64,000 bases of DNA, from assembly GCF_036053395.1 (NCBI RefSeq), contig NZ_CP107942.1, positions 62,001-126,000 of the forward strand, written 5' to 3'. This DNA is from Actinoplanes sp. NBC_00393 (lineage in GTDB: Bacteria; Actinomycetota; Actinomycetes; Mycobacteriales; Micromonosporaceae). The position numbers and the translations under genes were made by a program. The notes beneath the pieces were generated by a model that had not been told where the DNA came from, did not search any database, and saw only the letters and a list, made by a program, of their open reading frames with translations. Positions 45,920-54,307 of the stretch are shown one piece after another (the first letter of the stretch is position 1; each line of letters starts with the position of its first letter).

Positions 45920-46792
45920 CTATTCGGCCGAGGCCGTGGCGCTGTTCTCCGTCGCTGCCCAGGCGGCGAGCAATTGCAGGCCGTCCCCGGATGGAGTGCC
46001 CGGCTCCGCAGAGTAGGTGACGATCGTCAGGCTCTCGTCGCTCAGCTGTAGCGCCTCGAAATCCAACTCAAGCTCGCCGATGGCGGGATGGCGGAACCGT
46101 TTCCTGCCGTGGCGGTGCACGTAGACGTCCTGGTCCGCCCACCAGGTGCGGAAGGCGTCGCTGCGCATCGACAGTTCACCGATCAGGTTCGCCAGCTGCT
46201 GGTCGTCCGGGTTCTGAGCGGCGGCGATGTGCAGCGCAGCCACGGCGGAGCGGGCCACCGGCGTCCAGTCCACGTAGAAGGCCTGGGCGTGCGGATCCAG
46301 GAAATTGAACCGCATCGAGTTCACCGGTAGCGCCCGGCTCGCGGCGAACATCGGCGCGTAGAGGGCCATGCCGATCGGGTTCGCGGCGAGGATGTCGAAG
46401 CGGTGGTTACGCAGGAACGCGGGTACCCCGGTCATCGAGTCGAGCAGACGGCGGATCGCCGGCCGGATCTCGGGTGCCTTGTCGCGGCGGACGCGCGCGC
46501 GTACCGGTGTCGAGCCGGCGGCGCGGGCCAGGTGGTGCAGGTGCGCGGTCTCCGTCGCGTTGAGTTGCAGCGCACGGGCGATGGCTTCCAGAACACTTTC
46601 GGAGGCACCGGTGAGGTTGCCGCGTTCCATCCGGGTGTAGTACTCGACGCTGACCCCGGCGAGCGCGGCGACCTCGCCTCGGCGCAGCCCTGCGACACGG
46701 CGGCTGCCGTACGCCGGGATGCCGGCCTGCTCGGGGCTGATCTTCGCCCGGCGTGAGGTCAGGAACGCGCGAACCTCGCTGCGGTTGTCCAT
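45920..46792 (-). CDS. XRE-family regulator with MmyB-like ligand domain (copy 2)
   Basis: The 290 residues read MDNRSEVRAFLTSRRAKIS, then helix-turn-helix LRRGEVAALAGVSVEYYTRMERGNL, and an MmyB-like domain with ILAANPIGMALYAP, FNFLDPHAQAFYVDW, LIGELSMRSDAFRTWWADQDV and TYSAEPGTPSGDGLQLLAAWAA. It is closest to copy 4 at 59000. GGAGG lies directly before ATG 46792. It converges on the phosphoesterase, 13 bp apart. Confidence 0.92.
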   Translation of the reverse strand: MDNRSEVRAFLTSRRAKISPEQAGIPAYGSRRVAGLRRGEVAALAGVSVEYYTRMERGNLTGASESVLEAIARALQLNATETAHLHHLARAAGSTPVRARVRRDKAPEIRPAIRRLLDSMTGVPAFLRNHRFDILAANPIGMALYAPMFAASRALPVNSMRFNFLDPHAQAFYVDWTPVARSAVAALHIAAAQNPDDQQLANLIGELSMRSDAFRTWWADQDVYVHRHGRKRFRHPAIGELELDFEALQLSDESLTIVTYSAEPGTPSGDGLQLLAAWAATENSATASAE

Positions 46793-46968
46793 ACCTCCAG
46801 GCTAGGCACCTCGGCCGGCGGCTGTAGGTCAGCAACGCTCATCGCCCCAAAACTCGCCGCTGCCACCGCGCGGCGCGGCCGACGCCGAAGCGTCGAACGG
46901 CCGCCTCCAGGCGGCCACGCCGCCGAGGAATTTGCCTGGTACGCCGCGAGTCCCACGCCAGGGGGTCC

Positions 46969-46998
46969 CTGCCATTACCCCTTTCAGCAGTGCCTTCT
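46969..46998 (+). promoter_or_regulatory. Bipartite regulon motif, copy d (upstream of apbE remnant)
   Basis: CTGCCATTACCC (46969-46980), 13 bp, then CTTCT (weak second half), 63 bp before the apbE start and on the far side of regulator copy 2. Confidence 0.65.
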
Positions 46999-47060
46999 TC
47001 GTGCCGATGTGCAGCGATTTACTGGAGGTGGTCGAGCGAGGGCGGGGGAGGAGCAAGCTG

Positions 47061-47611
47061 ATGGCGTCAACGACGTGGGGGTTCGACGCGATCGGCACTC
47101 GGTGGCAGATTGAGACACCACAACCTCTGAACGACAAGCTGAGCAAGTATCTCGAGCAGCGGATCGCCTGCTTCGACGCCGTCTACTCGCGGTTCCGTAC
47201 CGATTCGCTGATCAGTCGGATCGCCACCCAGCCGCGCGGCCGTTTCGAATTCCCAGCTGACGCTCGCGCATTATTCGGCTTCTACGACCGGCTTGCCGCG
47301 GCCACCGACGGCGCCGTCGACCCGCTCATCGGCCGCAACGTCATCGACGCCGATGGCGACTTACGCGGCGCCTGGGCCTGGCAGCATCCGCGTCGGGCTG
47401 GAGGATCCGCGTGACTCTCGGCGGGTTGTTGGTGTGGCCCGGCTCGGTGACCAGGCGCTGGCCGCATCGGCAGCCAACCGACGTGCCTGGGGCGAGAGGC
47501 TGCCTGGCGCAGTCATTCGCCTTCACCGCGGTGGGGATGTTCGCCGACGGCCGCGCCGAGACCTCGCCAGGCTTCGGCGGCGACTTGTTCCTGCGAACCC
47601 GAGCCTCATGA
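47061..47611 (+). pseudogene. Decayed ApbE (FAD:protein FMN transferase)
   Basis: ATG 47061 with GGAGG opens a good ApbE N-terminus (MASTTWGFDAIGTRWQIETP; RFRTDSLISRIA; ATDGAVDPLIGRN). Then the middle of the protein is missing. The sequence resumes in a second frame as SIRVGLEDPRDSRRVVGVA, then LGDQALAASAANRRAWGE, and in a third frame as FTAVGMFADGRAETSPGFGG before the stop at 47611. Two frameshifts and at least one deletion make it inactive. ApbE normally attaches FMN to FMN-binding proteins such as the next gene. Confidence 0.85.
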
Positions 47612-47622
47612 TCGGAGCACCC

Positions 47623-48090
47623 ATGACACGGCTGCACAGGCATGTCACCACGATCTCGATGGCGGGCATGACGATCCTCGCATTGGCCGCCTGCTCGGGC
47701 GGCGACAGCGACACGGCGGTCCCCGCGAACCCGGGCGCCGGCCCGTCGGCTCTTCCCGCGCCCTCGAGCGCGCCTCCCTCGGCACAGTCGGGGCAGACGA
47801 CGTACGCCGACGGCCGCTACACCGCCACCGGCTGGTACGGCAGCGGTCCGTCGAGCATCGACGTCACCGTCACCCTCGCCGACGACACGATCACTGACGT
47901 CGAGGTCACCCCGCATGCCACCAATGCCACCTCGCTGGACTACCAGCAGCGTTTCGCCGCGGGTGTCGGCGACGAGGTGATCGGCAAGGACATCGACGAG
48001 GTGAACCTCGACCGGGTGGCCGGTTCCAGCAGCACACCCGATGGCTTCAACGACGCGCTCGCCCGGATCAAAGCCGACGCCGGGCGCTGA
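47623..48090 (+). CDS. FMN-binding domain lipoprotein
   Basis: The 155 residues start with a lipoprotein signal (MAGMTILALAACSGG), a Pro/Ser-rich linker, then an FMN-binding domain: DGRYTATGWYGSGPSSIDVTV, then DDTITDVEVTPHATN, then AGSSSTPDGFNDALARI. The SSST stretch is the site where ApbE attaches FMN to Thr. It probably carries electrons outside the membrane, but it needs ApbE, whose gene next door is broken; another ApbE elsewhere could serve. Confidence 0.88.
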   Translation: MTRLHRHVTTISMAGMTILALAACSGGDSDTAVPANPGAGPSALPAPSSAPPSAQSGQTTYADGRYTATGWYGSGPSSIDVTVTLADDTITDVEVTPHATNATSLDYQQRFAAGVGDEVIGKDIDEVNLDRVAGSSSTPDGFNDALARIKADAGR

Positions 48091-48224
48091 CGTCGCCCGG
48101 CTGGGGATGAGCAGCGGCGAGCGAACACCGGATCCAGCGCCACACCTGCCCTGTGGACGGCATTGAACTACCGCAACCGATCTAGCACGCCCTAAGACAC
48201 GCCAGCGAAGGATCAGAACTGCCG

Positions 48225-48923
48225 ATGATGGATATGACACGCAGGCACCTCCTCGGATTCACCGCACTCGGATTGGCGGGTCTCGGTGTCGCCGGGTGTT
48301 CCAGCATTCCTGGACTGGGCGGCAATGAAGGAGGCGGCGACGCGCTGGCCCGCCCGGTGGATGGTGCGCGCACTCTCATCGCGTACTTCTCCCTGCCGTT
48401 GACCGACGACCCGGAGAACATGAACAGGGACGAGGAGAACAGCACGCACGTTGTCGACGGCAAAGTCCTCGGCAACACGCAGCACGTCGCGCAGATCATC
48501 CAGGCGCGCACCGGCGCTGAACTGTTCCGGATCGAGACGGCGCAACCACTGCCGCTGGACTTTCCTGTGCTCGAGAAGCAAGCGTTGCAGGAGCAAGAAT
48601 CGGATGCTCGGCCCGAGCTGAAGGCCCTGGTGTCGAACCTCGACGACTACGACACGGTGTTCGTCGGCTACCCGATCTACTGGTACGACATGCCGATGCC
48701 GCTGTACACGTTCCTGGAACGGCACGAATTCGGCGGCAAAACCATTATCCCGTTCACCACGCACGGCGGCAGCCGGCTGTCCGGAACCGTCGAGAAGATC
48801 GCGGAGAAACTCGGCGACGCAACCGTCGTCGACAACGCGTTCACGATCTCCCGCGACGACATGGACAGCGCCGAAGACGAGGTCGGCGCCTGGCTCGACA
48901 GCCTCGGCGTAACAGCCGGATAG
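48225..48923 (+). CDS. Exported flavodoxin-like lipoprotein (copy 3, divergent)
   Basis: The 232 residues have a Tat/lipoprotein signal (TRRHLLGFTALGLAGLGVAGC). The mature domain is a flavodoxin: TLIAYFSLPLT, NTQHVAQIIQARTGAELFRIET, DYDTVFVGYPIYWYDMPMPLYTFLE, FGGKTIIPFTTHGGSRLSG. It differs clearly from copies 1 and 2, and its insertion after the phosphate loop (MNRDEENSTHVVDG) is typical of the larger flavodoxin_4 type. Confidence 0.88.
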   Translation: MMDMTRRHLLGFTALGLAGLGVAGCSSIPGLGGNEGGGDALARPVDGARTLIAYFSLPLTDDPENMNRDEENSTHVVDGKVLGNTQHVAQIIQARTGAELFRIETAQPLPLDFPVLEKQALQEQESDARPELKALVSNLDDYDTVFVGYPIYWYDMPMPLYTFLERHEFGGKTIIPFTTHGGSRLSGTVEKIAEKLGDATVVDNAFTISRDDMDSAEDEVGAWLDSLGVTAG

Positions 48924-49037
48924 AACACGCGCCGCACCAACGCAATCCCGCGCGTCTCGCACGGGCGTGACTTCATCCTGCTGTGACGGCGCCCGACGCC
49001 TGCGGCCCAATCGCTCGATCCGACAGAAAGCCATCCG

Positions 49038-49295
49038 ATGACGCACCCCACGGACACGGCGGCACCAGCGCTGCCGGGCCGGTACGACCCTTCCGACCCT
49101 CCGCCAAGCCGGCCGCGGCCACGTATGACCCTCAAGGCGAAAGTGTTCGTCCTCGTCGCGATCATGCTGGCGACTCTGGCGGCGCTGACCTACGTCAACC
49201 TGCAGCATGTGCGCGGGGCCAGCGGCTCGTCGGACTACTCACTAGCCGCGGACCCGGACGCCGGCCGACGAAGCGCCAACGCGGCGGAGGTGTGA
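49038..49295 (+). CDS. Small single-pass membrane protein
   Basis: The 85 residues have a Pro-rich cytoplasmic N-terminus, one membrane segment (VFVLVAIMLATLAALTYVNL) and a short polar tail. The stop lies just before the start of the ferric-reductase-like gene, within its ribosome site, so the two are coupled and probably form a complex. Confidence 0.65.
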   Translation: MTHPTDTAAPALPGRYDPSDPPPSRPRPRMTLKAKVFVLVAIMLATLAALTYVNLQHVRGASGSSDYSLAADPDAGRRSANAAEV

Positions 49296-49297
49296 CG

Positions 49298-50572
49298 ATG
49301 TTGCGCAAGGTGCTGTTCTGGGGCGTCGCGGTGGTGTTCCCGCTGCCGCTGGTGCTGACGTACAACACGCTCGCGGTGGAACCCGAGCAACTCAGGTTCT
49401 ACGTCACCCTCGGGCTCACCGCCTACGCCTGGTGGCTGCTCGCGATCGTGCTCAGCGTCAGACCGCCGTGGCTGGAGCGCCTCGTAGGGCTGCCGTCCAT
49501 CTACGGGTTGCACGGCATGCTGGGCGTGCTCGCGATCGTGCTCGCCTACGTGCACCGCGACAACTCCTACTCGGGCAGCCAGTTGGCGATCCTGCTGGGC
49601 GACTGGAGCTTCTACGCCGCGGTCACCGTGCTCTTGTTCTCCGTGTTCTTCCTCAGCGGCTGGCTGGTCGACCGGGTCCGGCTGCTGCTGAGCGCCAAGC
49701 GGCTCCTCGAGAAGGTGTTCCATCACCAGCTGTCGGTGTGGGTGCATCGCCTCAATCTGGTGATCGTCGCGATGATCTGGCTCCACGCGCACCTGCTCGT
49801 GCGCGTGAACCAGTACTTCGCATTCATGATGCTCTTTGACGTGTTCACGGTGGCCGTTCTCGGCCTCTACGTGTGGAAGAAGTGGATCGCCCCGGACACC
49901 TACTTGACGGCAACGCTCGTCAGCAACCAGGCACGGGGCGGGTCAAGCCGCCGCCTGTCCGTGGAACTCGATCACGCGGCCGCGAGCATCCGACCCGGCG
50001 ACTTCTTCTTCCTGCGCTTCGAAGGCGCGCAGGCGGTGTCGAAGGAATGGCATCCGTTCTCCGTGACCGACGACGATCAGAAGACGTTGAGCTTCACCAT
50101 CCGTCAGCACGGAGACTTCACCCGACGCCTCACGGACGTCTCGGTAGGCAGCCGCGTCCGGCTGGAAGGACCCTTCGGCCGGTTCGAATCGATCGTCCGC
50201 AAACAGGACGCAGACGCGCCGCTGGTCCTGCTCGGCATGGGCGCGGGCGTCGCACCGCTACTGAGCCTGGCCGCCGCCCACCACACCACCCGCAATATCC
50301 ACCTGCTGTGGGCGGTGCGCGACCCGCAGGACGCCTACTACCGCGACGTGCTCGCCCGGTACCAGGCATCGTCGGACAACCGCATGCACGTGACCACCAA
50401 GGTCGGGCGCTTCCGCCGGGACGACCTTGCTGAGCTGCTCCCGGCGGATGCCGTCAGGAACGGGGCGTTCTTCATCGTCGGCCCCAATCCCGCCGTCCTG
50501 GCGAATCAGCGCCTGCTTAGAAAGATCGGAGTCTCGTCGCGGCGAATTCATCAGGAACGACTGACGATGTGA
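49298..50572 (+). CDS. Ferric-reductase-like transmembrane flavoprotein
   Basis: ATG 49298 (GGAGG before it) gives 424 residues. Six N-terminal membrane helices form a ferric-reductase-like domain with haem-ligand-type His (SIYGLHGMLGVLAIVLAYVH; VHRLNLVIVAMIWLHAHLL). A ferredoxin-NADP-reductase-type domain follows: KEWHPFSVTD (FAD), LLGMGAGVAPLLSLA (NAD(P)), and FIVGPNP near the end. It can move electrons from cytosolic NAD(P)H across the membrane, and is the natural donor for the exported FMN-binding and flavodoxin proteins upstream. Confidence 0.88.
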   Translation: MLRKVLFWGVAVVFPLPLVLTYNTLAVEPEQLRFYVTLGLTAYAWWLLAIVLSVRPPWLERLVGLPSIYGLHGMLGVLAIVLAYVHRDNSYSGSQLAILLGDWSFYAAVTVLLFSVFFLSGWLVDRVRLLLSAKRLLEKVFHHQLSVWVHRLNLVIVAMIWLHAHLLVRVNQYFAFMMLFDVFTVAVLGLYVWKKWIAPDTYLTATLVSNQARGGSSRRLSVELDHAAASIRPGDFFFLRFEGAQAVSKEWHPFSVTDDDQKTLSFTIRQHGDFTRRLTDVSVGSRVRLEGPFGRFESIVRKQDADAPLVLLGMGAGVAPLLSLAAAHHTTRNIHLLWAVRDPQDAYYRDVLARYQASSDNRMHVTTKVGRFRRDDLAELLPADAVRNGAFFIVGPNPAVLANQRLLRKIGVSSRRIHQERLTM

Positions 50573-50880
50573 GCGGTCCGACGGCGATACCCCTGCAAGC
50601 GGCGATCCCTTCACGGCCCTGGAATCGGCATACGTACGGCGACGTCACCATAAGTATCGGCCCCGCCACTACCAGCGAAAATGTGTAGCATCCAGTCGAG
50701 GGACGCTTCGCAGCCACTCCACGCGATGACGGCCCCGGCCATAACCGGACGGGGCGCTGCACCGAACCCGATCCGCAGCCGTACGGCTGCTGCCTGCCAG
50801 CTGGGTGACAACTGTCCCACCTGCCGGCCCACGCTCTGCCTCCCGGATCCATCCGACGAAATCCCGACAGGAGCACTCTG
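50573..50880. other. Intergenic region, nothing recognised
   Basis: No gene and no regulon motif seen. An AGGAG just before 50880 serves the next gene. Confidence 0.35.
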
Positions 50881-52002
50881 ATGACCCTCTCCCGGCGGCA
50901 AATGCTCGGTGCTTCGGCGGTGGCTCTCACCGCGAGCACCGCACCTCTTGTTCCCGCGTCGGCCTCGGCGAGCCCCGCTGCGGGCAGCACATCAGGTTCC
51001 GGCAGGCCCAAGCCGCTGATCATCAGGGAACAGGGAAGCTTCTCCGCCGGAGGAACCGTCAAACGCGCCGAGGGTGTCTTCAACCCCAAGACGCCGTTCG
51101 ACCCCCAAGGCCAGACCCTGCACGGCGACCACGCCAGCGTGCGCTACCAGATCCCCGAAGGGGCACGGCGATACCCGCTGGTGTTCCTGCACGGCGCCGG
51201 CCAGTCGGCACGCTGTTGGGAAACCACGCCGGACGGCCGCGACGGCTTCCAGAACATCTTCCTGCGCCGCGGCCGCGGTGTGTACCTCGTCGATCAACCG
51301 CGGCGCGGACAAGCCGGCCAGAGCACTGAGCCGGGCACCATCCCCGCCGAGACCGCCGACCAGAACTGGTTCACCCAGTTCCGCATCGGCCTCTGGCCCG
51401 GCTTCTACCCAGGCGTGCAATTCCCGCGTGACGAGGAATCGCTGAACCAGTTCTTCCGCCAGATGACACCCAACACCGGCCCCTACAACGATCAAGTCAT
51501 CTCCGACGCGATGGCCGCCGTCTTCCAACGGTCCGGACCGGGCATCCTCGTGACACATTCGCAGGGCGGAACGCCGGGCTGGCGGACGGCTATGAAGAGC
51601 TCTCGGGTGCGTGCGATCGTCGCCTACGAGCCGGGTGGTGCGTTCACCTTCCCCGACGATGAGATGCCGGAGCCGATCCCGAACAACTACGCCACCGTGA
51701 CCGGGGTTGCGGTTCCGCGGCGCGAGTTCCTCAAACTGACCGAGATTCCCATCGTGGTCTACTACGGCGACAACATCCCCCGCCAGCCGTCGGACATCCC
51801 GGCCCGCGACTATTGGCGCGCCGTTCTGCAGATGGCCCGGCGCTGGGCCGACCTCATTAACCGCAATGGGGGAGACGTGACCGTGGTGCACCTCCCCGAC
51901 GAAGGCATCCGCGGCAACACCCACTTCCTCTTCTCCGACCTCAACAACGTCGAGGTGGCAGACCGCCTCTCCCGATGGCTGCGCCGAAAGCGTCTGGGTT
52001 AG
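50881..52002 (+). CDS. Tat-exported alpha/beta hydrolase
   Basis: The 373 residues begin LSRRQMLGASAVALTAST with an AxA-type cleavage region (PASASA). The fold motifs are YPLVFLHGAGQSARCW (oxyanion), LVTHSQGGTPGW (nucleophile Ser) and HLPDEGIRGNTHFLF (His). Similar exported hydrolases sit in redox clusters with AKR and cupin genes. Substrate unknown. Confidence 0.85.
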   Translation: MTLSRRQMLGASAVALTASTAPLVPASASASPAAGSTSGSGRPKPLIIREQGSFSAGGTVKRAEGVFNPKTPFDPQGQTLHGDHASVRYQIPEGARRYPLVFLHGAGQSARCWETTPDGRDGFQNIFLRRGRGVYLVDQPRRGQAGQSTEPGTIPAETADQNWFTQFRIGLWPGFYPGVQFPRDEESLNQFFRQMTPNTGPYNDQVISDAMAAVFQRSGPGILVTHSQGGTPGWRTAMKSSRVRAIVAYEPGGAFTFPDDEMPEPIPNNYATVTGVAVPRREFLKLTEIPIVVYYGDNIPRQPSDIPARDYWRAVLQMARRWADLINRNGGDVTVVHLPDEGIRGNTHFLFSDLNNVEVADRLSRWLRRKRLG

Positions 52003-52088
52003 CCGCTGCCCGGCGAAACCTACGCAGACTTCCTGCCCCACCCACGGTCCCCGCCCTCCGAAGAAGTCGCGACCTAGGAAGGCCCGAC

Positions 52089-52973
52089 GTGCCCGCAGAC
52101 TCCCTCAAAGCCTCAGACACGCTGATGCCTGCGGCGTTCATCGGCCACGGCAACCCGATGAATGCCCTCGAGGTCAATCGCTACACCACCGCATGGAAGG
52201 CGTTCGGCGCGGCCGTACCCCGCCCCCGCGCCATCCTGGTGATCAGCGCGCACTGGTACATCAACGCCACCGCCGTCACCGCGATGCCGAAGCCGCGGAC
52301 CATCCACGACTTCTACGGCTTCCCGCCGGAACTGTTCCAGGTGCAGTACCCGGCACCCGGGCTACCCGAGTTGGCCGCGGAGGTCAGCGACGTCGTCCAC
52401 CCCACCTGGGTCGGCGCCGACGTCGACAGCTGGGGCATCGACCACGGCACCTGGTCGGTGCTGACACATGCCTTCCCCGACGCCTCCATTCCCGTCGTGC
52501 AGCTCAGCGTCAACGCCGACAAGCCGTTCGACTACCACCTCGGCCTCGGCGCGAAGCTGGCCCCGCTGCGCGAACGTGGCGTACTGATCGTCGCCAGCGG
52601 CAACGTCGTGCATAACCTGCGCGGAATGGACTGGAAGCTCACCGACGACGGCTACGACTGGGCCCAGCGGTTCGACGAGGACGCCAAAGCCCGGATGCTG
52701 AGCGATCCATCCGAGTTCGCGACCCTCGACGCGCACCGCGACTACCGCCACGCCGTACCGACACCGGACCACTTCATCCCCGCCCTGTACCTCGCCGGCC
52801 TGGCCGCAGACACGGAGGCAACTGCTAGCACGGAGGTCCTCGTCGACGGCTACGCCTACGGATCATTGTCGATGACGGCCTACACCCTCGGCCTGTCCTG
52901 CCCCCACGCCGCCGGTGACGGCGGCTCCCCGCAGCCACCCGCCGACCTGCCACCTGATGGATCCAACATCTGA
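52089..52973 (+). CDS. DODA-type extradiol dioxygenase (LigB superfamily, YgiD-like)
   Basis: GTG 52089 follows AGGAAGG and gives 294 residues. The metal ligands of this class are visible: FIGHGNPMNAL (His), VISAHWYIN (His), and SGNVVHNLRGMDW (His), with SWGIDHGTWSVL at the active site. It probably opens an aromatic ring or handles a DOPA-like catechol. It follows the hydrolase by 86 bp. Confidence 0.88.
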   Translation: MPADSLKASDTLMPAAFIGHGNPMNALEVNRYTTAWKAFGAAVPRPRAILVISAHWYINATAVTAMPKPRTIHDFYGFPPELFQVQYPAPGLPELAAEVSDVVHPTWVGADVDSWGIDHGTWSVLTHAFPDASIPVVQLSVNADKPFDYHLGLGAKLAPLRERGVLIVASGNVVHNLRGMDWKLTDDGYDWAQRFDEDAKARMLSDPSEFATLDAHRDYRHAVPTPDHFIPALYLAGLAADTEATASTEVLVDGYAYGSLSMTAYTLGLSCPHAAGDGGSPQPPADLPPDGSNI

Positions 52974-53371
52974 CTCTGATCGACGCGAACAGTGGCTGGG
53001 TCGATAGCGGTACGCAGCGCGCTGGCGATGGCCAGAAAGGCTCACCCCGCCGTTTCCGGCGTGGTGCTCGAAGGCCTGCAGATCGTGATCCTCCAACGCC
53101 TCCTACTGTGGGCAAACAGTCAGTAAGGGCGAGCTCGGCGTCACGGACGGCGCGGCAGGGCGCCTCCACGCAGCTACCCGAAAAACCACTGCATGTGTGC
53201 CCGAACCGGGAAGAAGCCATCATCCCCACGGCGAACTCACGCTAGCGCTGGCTGGATGACTTTTGCGGAATGCCTGAATACCAGCAACAACGCTGGCCAC
53301 GATGGGCTCGACACTTCGCAAGGACAGCTACCGACGATTACCAGCCAGCCCGCGGAAGAAGGAACACGGTC
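52974..53371. other. Intergenic region, nothing recognised
   Basis: No convincing ORF on either strand. The AAGGAA just before 53372 is the DoxX ribosome site. Confidence 0.35.
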
Positions 53372-53821
53372 ATGAACACCGCTGCGCTTCGTAACCTGGC
53401 TCTGCTCATCGCCCGCGTCGGTCTCGGTGTCATCTTCATCGCCCATGGATGGCAGAAGTTCACCGAATACGGGCTGGACGGCACTGCGGCGTCGTTTGAG
53501 CAGATGGGCGTCCCGTTGCCCACGCTGAGCGCTTGGTTCGCCGCGGTCGTGGAGTTCGCCGGTGGCATCGCTCTGGTCCTGGGCCTTGCCGTATCCGTGG
53601 CAGGGGTCCTGCTGGCGCTGAACATGCTGGGTGCGTTCGTCCTTGTGCATGTCGGCAACGGCATCTTCGTCGGCGACAACGGCTTCGAGCTCGTGCTTGC
53701 GCTTGGCGCCGGTGCCCTGGTGTTCGCCGCCGTCGGTGCCGGACAGTTCAGCCTGGACCGCCTGATCGCGCCGCGGCTGTCTCGTGCGTCGGCTCGCCGC
53801 GCGACTGCAGCGGGGCGTTGA
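53372..53821 (+). CDS. DoxX-family membrane protein
   Basis: The 149 residues have four membrane helices with the family opening LLIARVGLGVIFIAHGWQKF, then FAAVVEFAGGIALVLGL. DoxX-type proteins are quinone- or redox-linked membrane proteins, which fits the setting. It is monocistronic. Confidence 0.9.
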   Translation: MNTAALRNLALLIARVGLGVIFIAHGWQKFTEYGLDGTAASFEQMGVPLPTLSAWFAAVVEFAGGIALVLGLAVSVAGVLLALNMLGAFVLVHVGNGIFVGDNGFELVLALGAGALVFAAVGAGQFSLDRLIAPRLSRASARRATAAGR

Positions 53822-53894
53822 ACGCGCCGTTAGCAGCCGTGGTGGCCGGCTCTGGTCCGGTCAGCCGGTGGGCCTTGCGTGATTCGGTGCGGTG

Positions 53895-54021
53895 ATCGGG
53901 CTCGTTGCTGCCCAACTGGCCAGTAGGCGTAGCGCGTCAGCGGCCGCACTACCGCGCCGAGATCGAGGCGTGGCGCGAACGGAGCGTCACCACCGACTAC
54001 CCCGTGACCAGCCACGACTAG
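53895..54021. pseudogene. Scar of a fifth XRE/MmyB regulator joined to another gene end
   Basis: On the minus strand at about 53899-53944 the text ADALRLLASWAAT equals the conserved C-terminus of regulator copy 1 (SDALRLVASWAAT-type ending). Immediately to the right, on the plus strand, HYRAEIEAWRERSVTTDYPV ends at a TAG at 54019-54021 and looks like the 3' end of an unrelated gene. Neither has its upstream part. Two gene tails were brought together by deletion. Confidence 0.55.
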
Positions 54022-54027
54022 AGACGA

Positions 54028-54249
54028 TCAGCTGGCGACATCCTGCCGGTCTGGGCAGTTCCAGGAGGTCCAGTCGTAGCCGGTGTGCAGCGCCGCAGGA
54101 CCTTTCCCGATCACCAGCAAGTTGTCGGGTCCGGCGCTCTCGGAGACGCCGCCGGACGGTGAGGTGATGCCGACGACGAGCGCGAAGGCCGTAGCCGCGG
54201 TGACGGCGAGGATTGCCGCGGCCGTACCGGAGGCGGTTCTCAAACGCAT
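54028..54249 (-). CDS. Small secreted protein
   Basis: ATG 54249 follows GAGGAGAG. The 73 residues are a signal peptide (RTASGTAAAILAVTAATAFALVVG) and a short mature part ending YDWTSWNCPDRQD. It has one Cys and two Trp and no known family. It follows the exported esterase by 58 bp in the same direction, so it may act with it. Confidence 0.65.
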   Translation of the reverse strand: MRLRTASGTAAAILAVTAATAFALVVGITSPSGGVSESAGPDNLLVIGKGPAALHTGYDWTSWNCPDRQDVAS

Positions 54250-54307
54250 AGTGCTCTCCTCAGCGGATGTATTTGCTGTTCTGGCGAGGCAGCCTCGATC
54301 TACCCGA

